Assembly (NCBI RefSeq): GCF_003144095.1
Contig: NZ_NSKH01000018.1
Location: 441,965 to 505,964, forward strand
DNA length: 64,000 nt
Reading direction: 5' to 3'
DNA from: Streptomyces sp. ICBB 8177
Lineage (GTDB): Bacteria; Actinomycetota; Actinomycetes; Streptomycetales; Streptomycetaceae
The notes under the pieces were generated by a model that worked only from the letters and a program-made list of their open reading frames with translations, made no database searches and was not told the DNA's origin. Within the stretch, counting starts at the first letter, position 1; each line of letters opens with the position of its first letter. The position numbers and the translations under genes are program-made. Positions 8,096 through 16,590 of the stretch are shown in pieces.

Positions 8096-9250
8096 TCAGG
8101 ACCGGGCCGCGGCGGCCGGGTCGACCGCGAAGAGCTGTTCCTCCACGTGGTCGAGGGCGAGCCGCAGCGCCCCGGTCGCCACGACCTCCTCGCCCAGCGC
8201 GGACAGCACGACCCGCGGCGGCCGCAGGCAGTAACGTGCCAACTCCTCCCGCAGCGGCTCCACCACGCCGTCCATCCCGGTCGCCCAGCCGCCCAGCACG
8301 ACGAGTTCGGGGTCGAGGGCGAGGGCGAGCGCGGCCACGTCGTGCACCAGCCGCCGCATGAAGCGCCGCACGGCCTCCCGCGCCCGCTCGTCGCCGTCCT
8401 CGGCCAGCGCGAACACCCGGGTCACCGCGGGCTCGTCCAGCGGGTCGAGCGGCGTGTCCGTGGTGGACAGCAGCCGCTCCGGCGTCGCCTCACGACCCAG
8501 CAGGTGCAGCGCGCCGATCTCACCCGCCGCGCCCCCGAACCCCCGGTGCAGCCGGCCGCCGATCAGCGAACCGGCGCCGGGGCTCAGCCCCGCCATCACG
8601 AACACCACGTCGTCGCTGCCCCGCGCGGCCCCCGACCAGTGCTCGGCGACCGCCGCGGCGTTGGCGTCGTTCTCCACCAGCACCGGGCAGCGGAACGACC
8701 GCCGCAGCCGCTCGCCGAGCCGCAGCCCCGTCCACCCGGGCATCGCCGTGCCCAGCGCCACGGTCCCGTCCGCCTCCACGATGCCGGGGCTGCCCACCCC
8801 GACCGCCCACAGCGTGCTACGGGCCACCCCGGCCTTGCGCAGCAGCTCGGCGACGGCGGAACGCGCCCGCTCCAGGCGCTCGTCGGCGTCCAGGGCCTCG
8901 TCCACCGGGTGGCCGTGCGAACCCAGCACCCGGCCGCCGAGGTCGGCGAGGATCACCCGCACCCGGTGCACACCGATCTCGACGCCCAGCAGGTGCCCCG
9001 CCTCCGCGTGGAAGCGGAAGCGGCGCGCGGGGCGGCCCTGGCGGCGCGTGTCGGCCGGTGAGCCGGGCGCCTCCACCACGAGCCCGGATTCCGCCAGCCC
9101 CTCGATGACGCCTTCGACGGTGGGCCGCGACAGGCCGGTGTCGTGCACCAGTTCGGTCAGGGTCCGCGGTTGCGCGTCGCGCAACACGTGCAGGACGACC
9201 GCCGAGTTGATCCTGCGGAGCAACGAGGGTTCCCCGCCGGTGAGCCGCAC
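8096..9250 (-). CDS. ROK-family transcriptional regulator
   Basis: About 384 residues. An N-terminal winged HTH (LTELVHDTGLSRPTVEGVIEGL) precedes a ROK sugar-kinase-like domain with ATP-loop-like DLGGRVLG, the ENDANAAAVAEHW stretch and the glycine-rich GGAAGEIGALH segment. The classic ROK zinc-binding Cys cluster is not seen, as in many Streptomyces ROK regulators. Role is probably control of sugar uptake or metabolism. AGGAGG at 9261-9266 places the start at GTG 9250 (10-base gap) or TTG 9253 (7-base gap); GTG 9259 is too close. Confidence 0.87.
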   Translation of the reverse strand: MRLTGGEPSLLRRINSAVVLHVLRDAQPRTLTELVHDTGLSRPTVEGVIEGLAESGLVVEAPGSPADTRRQGRPARRFRFHAEAGHLLGVEIGVHRVRVILADLGGRVLGSHGHPVDEALDADERLERARSAVAELLRKAGVARSTLWAVGVGSPGIVEADGTVALGTAMPGWTGLRLGERLRRSFRCPVLVENDANAAAVAEHWSGAARGSDDVVFVMAGLSPGAGSLIGGRLHRGFGGAAGEIGALHLLGREATPERLLSTTDTPLDPLDEPAVTRVFALAEDGDERAREAVRRFMRRLVHDVAALALALDPELVVLGGWATGMDGVVEPLREELARYCLRPPRVVLSALGEEVVATGALRLALDHVEEQLFAVDPAAAARS

Positions 9251-9439
9251 CAACGTCACGCCTCCTGACTGAGCGCGTACTTTCCGGACGCGTACGATCC
9301 GGTCCGACCGGTGCGCGTGTGGCCGGATCGTACCCGCACGCCCGCACCGCTGCGAGGGCGGCCGGTCCGCTCCCGACCCGCGTCGCCGCACCTCGCGCCA
9401 CGAGCCATCCGTGTCGGGGGACGCGGGCCGGGGCCGGTG

Positions 9440-9979
9440 TCAGCCGTCCTCGGCCGCCAGACGCAGCCTGCGGAACTCCTCCGCGAGCGTGGCGGGCGTC
9501 CAGTGCGCGTTGAGGCCGCTGGGGTTGGGCAGCACCCAGATCCGGGTGTCGCCCAGCCGCCGTTCCTGAGGACCGACGCGCGCGCCGCGCTCGCCGAACG
9601 CCGTGCGGTACGCGGTGATGCCCGCGATCGCCAGCCAGCGCGGCCGGTGCAGCAGCACCCGGGCGGTTAGCAGCCTCCCGCCCTCCCGCAACTCCTCGTC
9701 GGACAGCTCGTCGGCCCGCGCGGTGGCCCGGGCGGCGACGTTGGTGATGCCCAGCCCGTACTCCAGCAGCCGCTCCTGCTCCGCGGGCGCCAGCCGCGTG
9801 GGCGTGAACCCGGAGGCGTGCAGCGCGGGCCAGAACCGGTTGCCCGGACGCGCGAAGTGGTGCCCGGTCGCCGCTGACAACAACCCCGGGTTGATTCCGC
9901 AGAACAGCACACGCAGCCCGCCCGCGATCACATCCGGAACGGTGCGGTCGCGGGCGGCCAGAAGCTCCTCGGGCGTCAG
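9440..9979 (-). CDS. mug: Mug-type G/U mismatch-specific DNA glycosylase
   Basis: A 179-residue mismatch uracil-DNA glycosylase of the Mug/TDG family. The motif GINPGL (active-site loop with the key Asn) and the downstream NPSGLNAHW mark the family; it excises U or T opposite G. The obvious start GTG 9931 would drop a family-like N-terminus (TPEELLAARDRTVPD). I therefore place the start at CTG 9979, whose CTGA overlaps the purB stop by four bases, as in ATGA-type coupling. CTG use is inference; GTG 9931 is the fallback. Confidence 0.8.
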   Translation of the reverse strand: MTPEELLAARDRTVPDVIAGGLRVLFCGINPGLLSAATGHHFARPGNRFWPALHASGFTPTRLAPAEQERLLEYGLGITNVAARATARADELSDEELREGGRLLTARVLLHRPRWLAIAGITAYRTAFGERGARVGPQERRLGDTRIWVLPNPSGLNAHWTPATLAEEFRRLRLAAEDG

Positions 9980-11409
9980 AGGATCGCCCCCGGCGCGTAG
10001 GCGGCCGCCCGCGGGTACCGCTCGGTGACCTCCTCGACCCGGCGCACGACGGCCGCCACCTGCTCGGATGCGGCCCCGGTGAACGACAGCCGGTCGGCCA
10101 TCAGCCCGTCCAGCGCGGCCCGGTCCAGCGGGATCCGCTCGTCCTCGGCCAGCCGGTCCAGCAGCTCGTTGCGCTCTACGCCCTTCTCCCGCATCGCCAG
10201 CGCCGACGCGACCGCGTGCTCCTTGATCGCCTCGTGCGCCACCTCACGGCCCACTCCGGCCCGCACCGCGCCCATCAGCACCTTCGTCGTCGCCAGGAAC
10301 GGCAGGTAGCGGTCCAGCTCCCGGGCGATCACCGCGGGGAACGCGCCGAACTCGTCGAGCACCGTCAGGAACGTCTCCAGCAGCCCGTCGAACGCGAAGA
10401 ACGCGTCCGGCAACGCGACCCGGCGCACCACCGAGCAGGACACGTCGCCCTCGTTCCACTGGTCACCGGCCAGCTCCCCGGTCATCGACGCGTAACCGCG
10501 CAGGATGACGGCGAGGCCGTTGACCCGCTCGCAGGAGCGGGTGTTCATCTTGTGCGGCATCGCGGACGAGCCGACCTGGCCCGGCTTGAAGCCCTCGGTG
10601 ACCAGTTCGTGGCCCGCCATCAGCCGGACCGTCTTGGCCAGCGACGACGGCGCCGCGGCCAGCTGCACCAGCGTGCTCACCACGTCGTAGTCGAGCGAGC
10701 GGGGATAGACCTGACCGACCGAGGTGAACGCCCTCGCGAAGCCGAGGTGCTCCGCGATCCGGTGCTCCAGCTCACCCAGTTTCGCCGCGTCCCCGCCGAG
10801 CAGGTCCAGCATGTCCTGCGCCGTGCCGACCGGGCCCTTGATGCCGCGCAGCGGGTAGCGGGACAGCAGGTTCTCGACCCGCTCGAACGCCACCAGCAGC
10901 TCGTCCGCGGCGGTCGCGAAGCGCTTGCCGAGCGTGGTGGCCTGCGCCGCCACGTTGTGCGAACGGCCCGCCATCACCAGCTCGGCGTGCTCGGCCGCCA
11001 GCTTCGCCAGCCGCGCCAGCACCGCCACCGTGCGGTCCCTGGCAAGCTCGAGGGAGAGCCGGATCTGCAGCTGCTCGACGTTCTCGGTCAGGTCGCGCGA
11101 GGTCATGCCCTTGTGGACCTGCTCGTGGCCCGCCAGGGCGTTGAACTCCTCGATGCGGGCCTTCACATCGTGGCGGGTGACCTTCTCGCGCTCGGCGATC
11201 GACGCCAGGTCGACCTGCTCCACCACGCGCTCGTAGTCCGCCAGCGCCTGCTCCGGCACCTCGATGCCCAGGTCCTTCTGGGCCCGCAGCACGGCGAGCC
11301 ACAGACGGCGTTCCAGGATCACCTTCTGCTCGGGGGACCAGATGGTGGCGAGTTCGGCCGAGGCGTAGCGGCCGGCCAGGACGTTCGGGATGCGCGGCTT
11401 GGAGGTCAC
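9976..11409 (-). CDS. purB: Adenylosuccinate lyase
   Basis: A 477-residue member of the fumarase/aspartase superfamily with the lyase signature GSSAMPHKMN and the histidine segment TSRDLTENVEQLQ. It acts twice in purine synthesis: SAICAR to AICAR plus fumarate, and adenylosuccinate to AMP plus fumarate. It is cytosolic and full length. The mug gene follows it directly with a probable 4-bp overlap, so purine synthesis and base repair may be co-transcribed. Confidence 0.97.
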   Translation of the reverse strand: MTSKPRIPNVLAGRYASAELATIWSPEQKVILERRLWLAVLRAQKDLGIEVPEQALADYERVVEQVDLASIAEREKVTRHDVKARIEEFNALAGHEQVHKGMTSRDLTENVEQLQIRLSLELARDRTVAVLARLAKLAAEHAELVMAGRSHNVAAQATTLGKRFATAADELLVAFERVENLLSRYPLRGIKGPVGTAQDMLDLLGGDAAKLGELEHRIAEHLGFARAFTSVGQVYPRSLDYDVVSTLVQLAAAPSSLAKTVRLMAGHELVTEGFKPGQVGSSAMPHKMNTRSCERVNGLAVILRGYASMTGELAGDQWNEGDVSCSVVRRVALPDAFFAFDGLLETFLTVLDEFGAFPAVIARELDRYLPFLATTKVLMGAVRAGVGREVAHEAIKEHAVASALAMREKGVERNELLDRLAEDERIPLDRAALDGLMADRLSFTGAASEQVAAVVRRVEEVTERYPRAAAYAPGAIL

Positions 11410-11481
11410 GTCTGCGAAGTCTACTGGGCCCGCGCCGGGCGTCCGCCCAGGCCAGCGCCCCGCCCCCGGCGGCCGGAGCGG

Positions 11482-12261
11482 CTACGGCTCGAGCGGCAGC
11501 AGCTCGGGCCGCTTGGCCGGCCTGCCGTCCCCGGAGGAACGGCCGGTCAGCCGCCTGCCGATCCACGGCAGCAGATGCTCCCGCGTGAAGCGCAGGTCGG
11601 CGCCGCGCCGTGCCACCCAGCCCGGCGGTACGAACGGCGGCAACGGCGCCCGCCAGTCCGCCTGCTCCGGCAGCCCGATCGCCTGCCCGACCGCCTCGGC
11701 GACCCGCAGGTGGCCTTCGGCGTTGAGGTGCAGCCGGTCCGCTGCCCACATGCGGGGGTCGCCCAGCACGGGGGCGCCGAACAGGTCGACCACCACCGCG
11801 CCGTGCCGCTCGGCCAGCGCGTCGATGTGCTCGTACAGCCGCGTCATCCTGGGCAGGAATCGCGTGGCCACCGGGCCCCGCCGGGCCGGGCTGCGCATCA
11901 GCACCAGCTGCCGGCAACTGGGCGCCAGCCGCACCACCGCCTCCTCCAGCCGTGCGCACACCTCCTCGACGTCGCACTTCGGCCGCAGGACGTCGTTCAG
12001 CCCGCCGACCAGCGTGACGAGGTCCGCCCCCATCGCCGCCGCGGTCTCGGTCTGCTCGTCGACGATCTGCCGGATGAGCTTGCCCCGGACCGCCAGGTTC
12101 GCGTACCGGAAACCGGGCGTGGCGGTGGCCAGGCGGGCGGCGAGCAGGTCCGCCCACCCGCGGTACGCGCCGTCCGGCAGCTCGTCGGACATGCCCTCGG
12201 TGAACGAGTCGCCCACCGCGGCGAAGCTGGTGAAGGCGGGGAGTGAGGTGTCTATCGGCAT
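11482..12261 (-). CDS. SGNH/GDSL-family hydrolase
   Basis: A 259-residue esterase-like protein. Block I is GDSFTEG (catalytic Ser), the oxyanion Gly is in NLAVRGK, block III is GGLNDV, and block V is DRLHLNAEGH with the catalytic Asp and His. No signal peptide is seen, so it should act in the cytosol. Substrate is unknown; the family covers lipases, carbohydrate esterases and thioesterases. It precedes purB on the same strand with a gap of about 70 bases. Confidence 0.88.
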   Translation of the reverse strand: MPIDTSLPAFTSFAAVGDSFTEGMSDELPDGAYRGWADLLAARLATATPGFRYANLAVRGKLIRQIVDEQTETAAAMGADLVTLVGGLNDVLRPKCDVEEVCARLEEAVVRLAPSCRQLVLMRSPARRGPVATRFLPRMTRLYEHIDALAERHGAVVVDLFGAPVLGDPRMWAADRLHLNAEGHLRVAEAVGQAIGLPEQADWRAPLPPFVPPGWVARRGADLRFTREHLLPWIGRRLTGRSSGDGRPAKRPELLPLEP

Positions 12262-12412
12262 GGCAGACCGATCCTAACCGCAGCGCGTTCACGGCTTCGG
12301 GGGGCGTTCGAGGGCGGGGGCGAGCGGGGCCCGGGTGACCGTGGCCGCTCCTCGCGGGGCCCGCATGGCGTGCGGCTCGCGGGGTCGCACGGTGTACGCC
12401 GGTGGCGGCCGA

Positions 12413-12991
12413 TCACCACACCCGGGGTATCAGGCGCGCCGTGGTCGCCGCGTACGACGTGTAGGCCTCGCCCAGCGACTCGGTGAGCATGCGTTCCTCC
12501 ACTCGTATCCGGTAGCCCAGCGCCACCAGCGCGCAAGCGACCAGCAGCAACCAGGCGGCGACATTGCCGGACATCAGGGCAAGAGTGAGACCACCCAGCA
12601 GCATGCCGCTGTACGCGGGGTGGCGCACCCAGCGGTAGGGGCCGGAGCGGACCACCTGGTGGTCGTCCTGGATGTGCACCGTGCCCCGGAAGAAGCGGCC
12701 GAGGGCGACGATGGCCCACAACCGCAGGACTATGCCCGCCCAGGCCACCAGCAGGACGACCAGCCGGACCCCGGCCGACCCGGTCGGGTACGACAGACCG
12801 GGCACCGCGTGGGCGACCGGGCCTGCCAGCCGGCTGCCGCCACCTATCATCACCACGAAGAGCAGCAGACTCGGCCATTCCATTCGCTCTGTCCGTCGGC
12901 TGCGGGCCAACTGGCGGGCCTGTAAACCGATTTCGGCCGCGGCCCAGACCCAGAGCGTCCACGTGATCATCACACCCAGCGCGTGTGCCAT
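12413..12991 (-). CDS. Isoprenylcysteine carboxyl methyltransferase (ICMT)-like membrane protein
   Basis: A 192-residue membrane protein with about four or five hydrophobic helices and the ICMT/PEMT signature GPYRWVRHPAYSGMLL, which binds S-adenosylmethionine in this fold, then EERMLTESLGEAYTSY. It probably methylates a lipid or membrane-bound substrate. GGAGG lies seven bases before ATG 12991. The same frame stays open upstream for 189 further codons, but these are Pro/Arg/Glu repeats arising from a degenerate DNA repeat and are left out. Confidence 0.82.
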   Translation of the reverse strand: MAHALGVMITWTLWVWAAAEIGLQARQLARSRRTERMEWPSLLLFVVMIGGGSRLAGPVAHAVPGLSYPTGSAGVRLVVLLVAWAGIVLRLWAIVALGRFFRGTVHIQDDHQVVRSGPYRWVRHPAYSGMLLGGLTLALMSGNVAAWLLLVACALVALGYRIRVEERMLTESLGEAYTSYAATTARLIPRVW

Positions 12992-13159
12992 GACGTCGCC
13001 TCCCATCCATGGGCGCCGACCGCCGCTGGTCGGTGCCGTCCGATGCGTTCCCGTGGCACGACCATGGCATTGGACCGGGAGGAGCGGTTCCACCCACGGG
13101 TGGAGATGAGGGTGGAGACCGCCGGGGACGGGGCCGCTGGCTTCTCCACCCAGGGAGGG

Positions 13160-13515
13160 AGCGGGGTCCGCTCGGCCAGGAGGAAACGGGCTGCGCTCGG
13201 CCCGGGAGGGGGCGGGGCTCGCTTGGCCCGGGAAAGGCGGAGGGGGACCGCGTGGCGCGGCGGAGGCGGTCCGCTCGGCCCGGGGGGGGAGGACCGGGTC
13301 TGCTCTACCCGGAGAGGACGGCCCACCCGGCCCAGGCGGAGGAGGCTGGCTACACGGCTCGGAGAGAGAGCGGGCCTGATTGGCTTGGGAAGGGAGCGCG
13401 GTCTGCTCGGCTCGGGACCCCTCGGACCGAGAAGAGGAAGCGGTCCGCTCGGCCCGGGGAGACAACCGGGCCCGCTCGGCCCGCGTTGGGGCGGGTTCTG
13501 CTCCCGCCCGGGCAG
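13160..13515. repeat. Degenerate tandem repeat, period about 24-29 bp
   Basis: The element CCGCTCGGCCCGGGA recurs with changes at about 13168, 13194, 13219, 13271, 13300, 13403, 13445 and 13472, spaced mostly 25-29 bp or multiples of it and separated by purine-rich GGAGG/AAGAG runs. The whole 12992-13625 stretch between the ICMT-like gene and the LLM gene holds no convincing gene on either strand. Apparent open frames here (RAER peptide repeats) follow from the repeat. Confidence 0.7.
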
Positions 13516-13625
13516 GAGTGGGGCCCCGTCCCCTTTCCCTCCCAGGTGGCAGCGGCACGCGGGGTGGTCCGCGAGCCGGTCTGTGGAGTGGGCTGCGAGG
13601 TAGGGCGCGGAGCCTCCGGCCGGGC

Positions 13626-14531
13626 CTACCCCTCCTCCGCTTCCTCCTCGCGCAGCCGGGCGATCACCGGGGCCATCGCCTCCATCGAGGGCTCCAGCAC
13701 CGTGTAGTAGGAGAAGCCGAAACGCTCGCGGTGGGACCGCAGTTGGTCGACGATCGCTTCCACGCTTCCGTGCAGGAGCGTGGGGACCCGCAGCAGCTGG
13801 TCCTCCGTCAGATGCGGTGCGTACGGGCGCAGGCCCTCGATCGCTTCCGCGCGGTCGTCCGTCACCACGACCCGTTGGACGAGGATGTTGAGTTCGGGCA
13901 TTTGCGTGCGGTCGCCGGCGAAGTCGAGGCAGGCACCGACACGTTCCTCTAGGCGGTCCGCGTCCAGCAGGCGCAGGCCACCGTCCGGTGCGCCCTCGAC
14001 GTGCTCCGCGCCCGCGAACGCGGCGATGTCCGCGTGCCGTGCGGCCATCCGCAGCACCCGGTCCCCGTTGCCGCCGAGCAGCAGCGGAGGGTGCGGCTTC
14101 TGTTCCGGACGGGGGGTGTGCGCCGGGTCGCCGAGCAGCCGGTGCACCTCCTTCACCGTGCGCTCCAGGTGGTCCACCCGGCTGCCTCGGGTGCCGAACG
14201 GCAGCCCCGCGTCGTCGAATTCGGAGCGCACGTAGCCCGTACCGAGCCCCAGCTCCAGCCGGCCCGCGGTGAGCCGGTCCGTGGTCGCCACCTCGCGGGC
14301 CAGCAGCGCCGGGTTCCAGAAGCCGACGTTGAGGACGAACGTGCCGACCCTCGGGCGCGTGGTGGCCTGTGCGGCGGCCACGAGCGAGGGGAACGGCGCG
14401 GGCCAGCCCAGATGGTCCGGGACCAGCAGCACGTCATATCCCAGGGACTCGGCGTACTGGCACTTCGTCGCCCACTCCTGCCCGGATGCCGCTTCGAGGA
14501 AGTTGACCCCGAACCTGAACCGCCGCGCCAT
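13626..14531 (-). CDS. LLM-class F420-dependent oxidoreductase
   Basis: A 301-residue luciferase-like TIM-barrel protein. Family marks include FGVNFLE at the start, LLVPDHLG, VGTFVLNVGFWNPALLAREV, and the helix-turn segment LTAGRLELGLGTGY. These enzymes use reduced F420 (or FMN) to act on small organic substrates, unknown here. GGGAGGG stands six bases before ATG 14531. The frame runs on upstream but into intergenic DNA. It is divergent from the phosphotransferase-like gene. Confidence 0.88.
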   Translation of the reverse strand: MARRFRFGVNFLEAASGQEWATKCQYAESLGYDVLLVPDHLGWPAPFPSLVAAAQATTRPRVGTFVLNVGFWNPALLAREVATTDRLTAGRLELGLGTGYVRSEFDDAGLPFGTRGSRVDHLERTVKEVHRLLGDPAHTPRPEQKPHPPLLLGGNGDRVLRMAARHADIAAFAGAEHVEGAPDGGLRLLDADRLEERVGACLDFAGDRTQMPELNILVQRVVVTDDRAEAIEGLRPYAPHLTEDQLLRVPTLLHGSVEAIVDQLRSHRERFGFSYYTVLEPSMEAMAPVIARLREEEAEEG

Positions 14532-14631
14532 GTGTGTCCCTCCCGGTGCCATTCGTTGTTCGCCCGACTTCCGGTCCGTCCACCGGTCGTCCCCGTGGCG
14601 TCCGGCGGAGGAGATCGCACGCCAGGGGCAA

Positions 14632-14654
14632 TTGTCAGTGGCGTGCGATAGACA
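14632..14654 (+). promoter_or_regulatory. PafBC-type (RecA-independent) DNA-damage promoter motif
   Basis: TTGTCAGTG, then eight bases, then TAGACA. This matches the actinobacterial RecA-NDp/PafBC consensus TTGTCRGTG-N8-TAnnnT except for the last base of the -10. It points rightward toward the phosphotransferase-like gene, 139 bp downstream. Confidence 0.6.
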
Positions 14655-14792
14655 GGTACCCAGTTGGGGCGTGCACGACCACGCGAGAACGGTCGAAGTG
14701 GCGCGCGCTCGCGTGACCGCGCCCTGGCCGTGGGGCACCTGCCGAGCGAACGCGGGTGTGCGAACAACGAGGTATGCCGGGGGTGAAGGACG

Positions 14793-15839
14793 ATGGACAT
14801 GACGGTGCCTCAGGACGCCCGTGTCTGGTTGGCGGCGAGGTTCGGTCCCTCGGCGCGGGAGTGGTGCGACGCGTTGCCGGAGCGCGTCGCCCTGCTGGCC
14901 GGGCGCTGGTCGCTGGCCCTGGGCGAGCAGTCGGGCGGTGGTACGTCCCGGGTCGTGCGCTGCCGCCTCGGGGACGGTACGAGCGCGTATCTCAAGCTGA
15001 CCCCCGATCCTGACGTCGCCCGGCAGGAGGCGGAGGCGCTGCGCCTGTGGGATGGCGGTGGCCGCACGCCACGCCTGCTCGACGCCGCCCCGGCCGAGGG
15101 CGCCCTGCTGATGGCGGCGGTCGACAGCGCGGACGGCCGCGCCGCACGCACGCTGGCGGGGATCCTGGGCGAGGAGGCGGACGGTGACGGCGGGCCCGGA
15201 GACCGGACGGACGAGTGGATGAAGGACGTGGCCGCGCTGCTGGCGTCGTTGCGTGGGCGGACCCCGGGGGCGGGGACAGGGCTGCCGTCGCTCACCGAGC
15301 GGATCGGCTTCCTCTTCGAGCTGACCGCACGCCGGATCGACACGGCGCGGGCGACCGCGGCAGCGACAGCGGCGGCAGCAACCGCTGACGCGCAGGGGAT
15401 GGCGCCGACGGAGGCGGCTCATGACACCGACCGGGGCGGCCAGGCGGTGACGCCGGAACTGGTCGAGGGCTGCCGACGCGCCGCGCTCGCGCTGGCCCGG
15501 TCGGGGCCCGCGTTCCTCGTTCACGGCGACCTGCATCCCGGCAACGTGCTCGACCCGGGCGGTGGTGCCGGGCTGGTCGCCATCGACCCGCGACCGTGCG
15601 TCGGCGATCCCGACTTCGACGTCGTGGACTGGGCGCTGGCCGGGGCGACCAGTGAGACCGCCGTGGACGACCGAATACGGCGGCTCGCAGACCTGGTGCC
15701 AGGGCTCGACGAGGCGCGAGTACGCGGCTGGTGCCGGGCTACCGCGGTGATCATCGCCGGTCCCCGGGCAGCTCGTGGTGCCCGCGATCCGCACACCCGG
15801 CTGCTGTTGGACCTCGCCGCCCTTGCCGATGCTAGCTGA
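14793..15839 (+). CDS. Aminoglycoside-phosphotransferase (APH)-like kinase
   Basis: A 348-residue protein kinase-like fold. The catalytic loop HGDLHPGN and the metal-binding segment AIDPRPCVGDPDFD are clear; a lysine in AYLKLTPDP is the likely ATP-contact residue. The domain is split by an Ala-rich insert (about residues 187-205). Similar proteins include aminoglycoside and hydroxyurea phosphotransferases, but resistance cannot be claimed from sequence. A PafBC-like damage promoter lies upstream, and the stop codon overlaps an ATG of the following antitoxin gene (TGATG), so the two may be co-expressed. Confidence 0.82.
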   Translation: MDMTVPQDARVWLAARFGPSAREWCDALPERVALLAGRWSLALGEQSGGGTSRVVRCRLGDGTSAYLKLTPDPDVARQEAEALRLWDGGGRTPRLLDAAPAEGALLMAAVDSADGRAARTLAGILGEEADGDGGPGDRTDEWMKDVAALLASLRGRTPGAGTGLPSLTERIGFLFELTARRIDTARATAAATAAAATADAQGMAPTEAAHDTDRGGQAVTPELVEGCRRAALALARSGPAFLVHGDLHPGNVLDPGGGAGLVAIDPRPCVGDPDFDVVDWALAGATSETAVDDRIRRLADLVPGLDEARVRGWCRATAVIIAGPRAARGARDPHTRLLLDLAALADAS

Positions 15840-15859
15840 TGAGCGCTAGCTTGATGAGC
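15831..15859 (+). promoter_or_regulatory. Tandem direct repeats before the RHH antitoxin (candidate operator)
   Basis: GCTAGCTGATGAGC (15831-15844) is followed at once by GCTAGCTTGATGAGC (15845-15859). The copies end at the ATG of the ribbon-helix-helix gene. Ribbon-helix-helix antitoxins bind short repeated sites in their own control regions, so this is a good candidate. Each copy contains the palindrome GCTAGC. Confidence 0.55.
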
Positions 15860-16201
15860 ATGGCCAAGACACAGTTGAACGTGCGGGTCGACGAGACGAC
15901 TGCGCAGGCGGCCCGGGCCCGTGCCGGCGAGCGCGGGATCAGCGTCAACCGCTACATCGAGGAACTGGTCCGTGAGGACCAGGCGGAGAGCGGCCGGACG
16001 TTCGTCGAGGCTGCCGCCGACTTCATGAAGCAGTACGAGTCGGTGTTCGCCGAGGAGTTCGGCACCGAGCGTACGGAGCGCGCCGAGCGCCGCCCGAACG
16101 CGTTCCCCGACGCGGCGGACCCGGACGCCCCGGGTGGCCAGGACGGGGCGAAGCGGTCGCGCGGCGCCGGTGGGACGGCCTCGGGCGGTACCTCCGCGTG
16201 A
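15860..16201 (+). CDS. Ribbon-helix-helix antitoxin-like protein
   Basis: About 113 residues. The N-terminal 45 residues read as an Arc/HicB-type ribbon-helix-helix: beta strand TQLNVRVDE, then two helices with GISVNRYIEELVRE. The C-terminal half is charged and disordered, as expected for a toxin-neutralising tail. The start is ATG 15860; no strong ribosome site precedes it, but an in-frame ATG at 15839 overlaps the upstream stop and could allow coupled translation. The next gene, a Fic-like toxin candidate, overlaps by four bases (GTGA). Confidence 0.78.
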   Translation: MAKTQLNVRVDETTAQAARARAGERGISVNRYIEELVREDQAESGRTFVEAAADFMKQYESVFAEEFGTERTERAERRPNAFPDAADPDAPGGQDGAKRSRGAGGTASGGTSA

Positions 16202-16590
16202 CGTTGCGCATCGACCTCGCCTGGTTGCTGATGATCGCGGAGCACAACATCCCGGGAGATCCCCAGGTCACCGACTGGGGTGCGCTGGTCGCCGCGGTGG
16301 CACGGCACGACGCCGAGATCTTCGACACGCCCATCTACCCCGACCCGCGCCTGCGGGCCGCGTCGCTGCTCCAACTTCTGGTGCATGTGCCGGCGTTGGA
16401 GCGGTCCAACGCGATGTTCGCCTGCGCGGTCGCTTATGGCTACCTGGTCGCCAGCGGAATGAAGGTGGTCACCTCGCCGGAGCAGGTGCGCGACCTGGCG
16501 CGGCTGGTCAAGGGCGGCACGGCGAACCTCGACCGCATCGCGGACGAACTGCGCGGCTGGACGGGCGGCAGCCAGAGCCAGGAGGCTTAG
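16198..16590 (+). CDS. Fic/Doc-like toxin component with degenerate active site
   Basis: A 130-residue helical protein whose order resembles Doc toxins (LRIDLAWLLMIAE at the start, then LLVHVPALERSNAMFACAVAYGYL). From memory, close relatives in Streptomyces are annotated as Fic-family toxin components. The canonical HxFx(D/N)xN(G/K)R loop is not present: where the catalytic His belongs there is Pro (VPALERSN). It may be an inactive Fic fold or a family using other residues. It overlaps the antitoxin stop by four bases. Confidence 0.62.
   Translation: MTLRIDLAWLLMIAEHNIPGDPQVTDWGALVAAVARHDAEIFDTPIYPDPRLRAASLLQLLVHVPALERSNAMFACAVAYGYLVASGMKVVTSPEQVRDLARLVKGGTANLDRIADELRGWTGGSQSQEA

Noticed and set aside
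13160-13515. CRISPR-like interpretation of the repeat zone
   Set aside because: Copies are strongly diverged, the period is only 24-29 bp with no spacers of constant size, and no cas gene is nearby.
12992-13558. 189-codon N-terminal extension of the ICMT-like protein
   Set aside because: It is formed by a degenerate DNA repeat; a clear ribosome site stands before ATG 12991 and the extension has no ICMT similarity.
12983-13707. Two plus-strand open frames over the repeat zone
   Set aside because: They cross the repeat, extend into the LLM gene and show no ribosome site or family mark.
15301-15620. Claim of antibiotic resistance for the APH-like kinase
   Set aside because: HGDLHPGN shows the fold only; no substrate can be named from sequence.
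14532-15794. Extension of the LLM oxidoreductase to 722 residues
   Set aside because: It lies antisense to the APH-like gene, and GGGAGGG marks ATG 14531 as the start.
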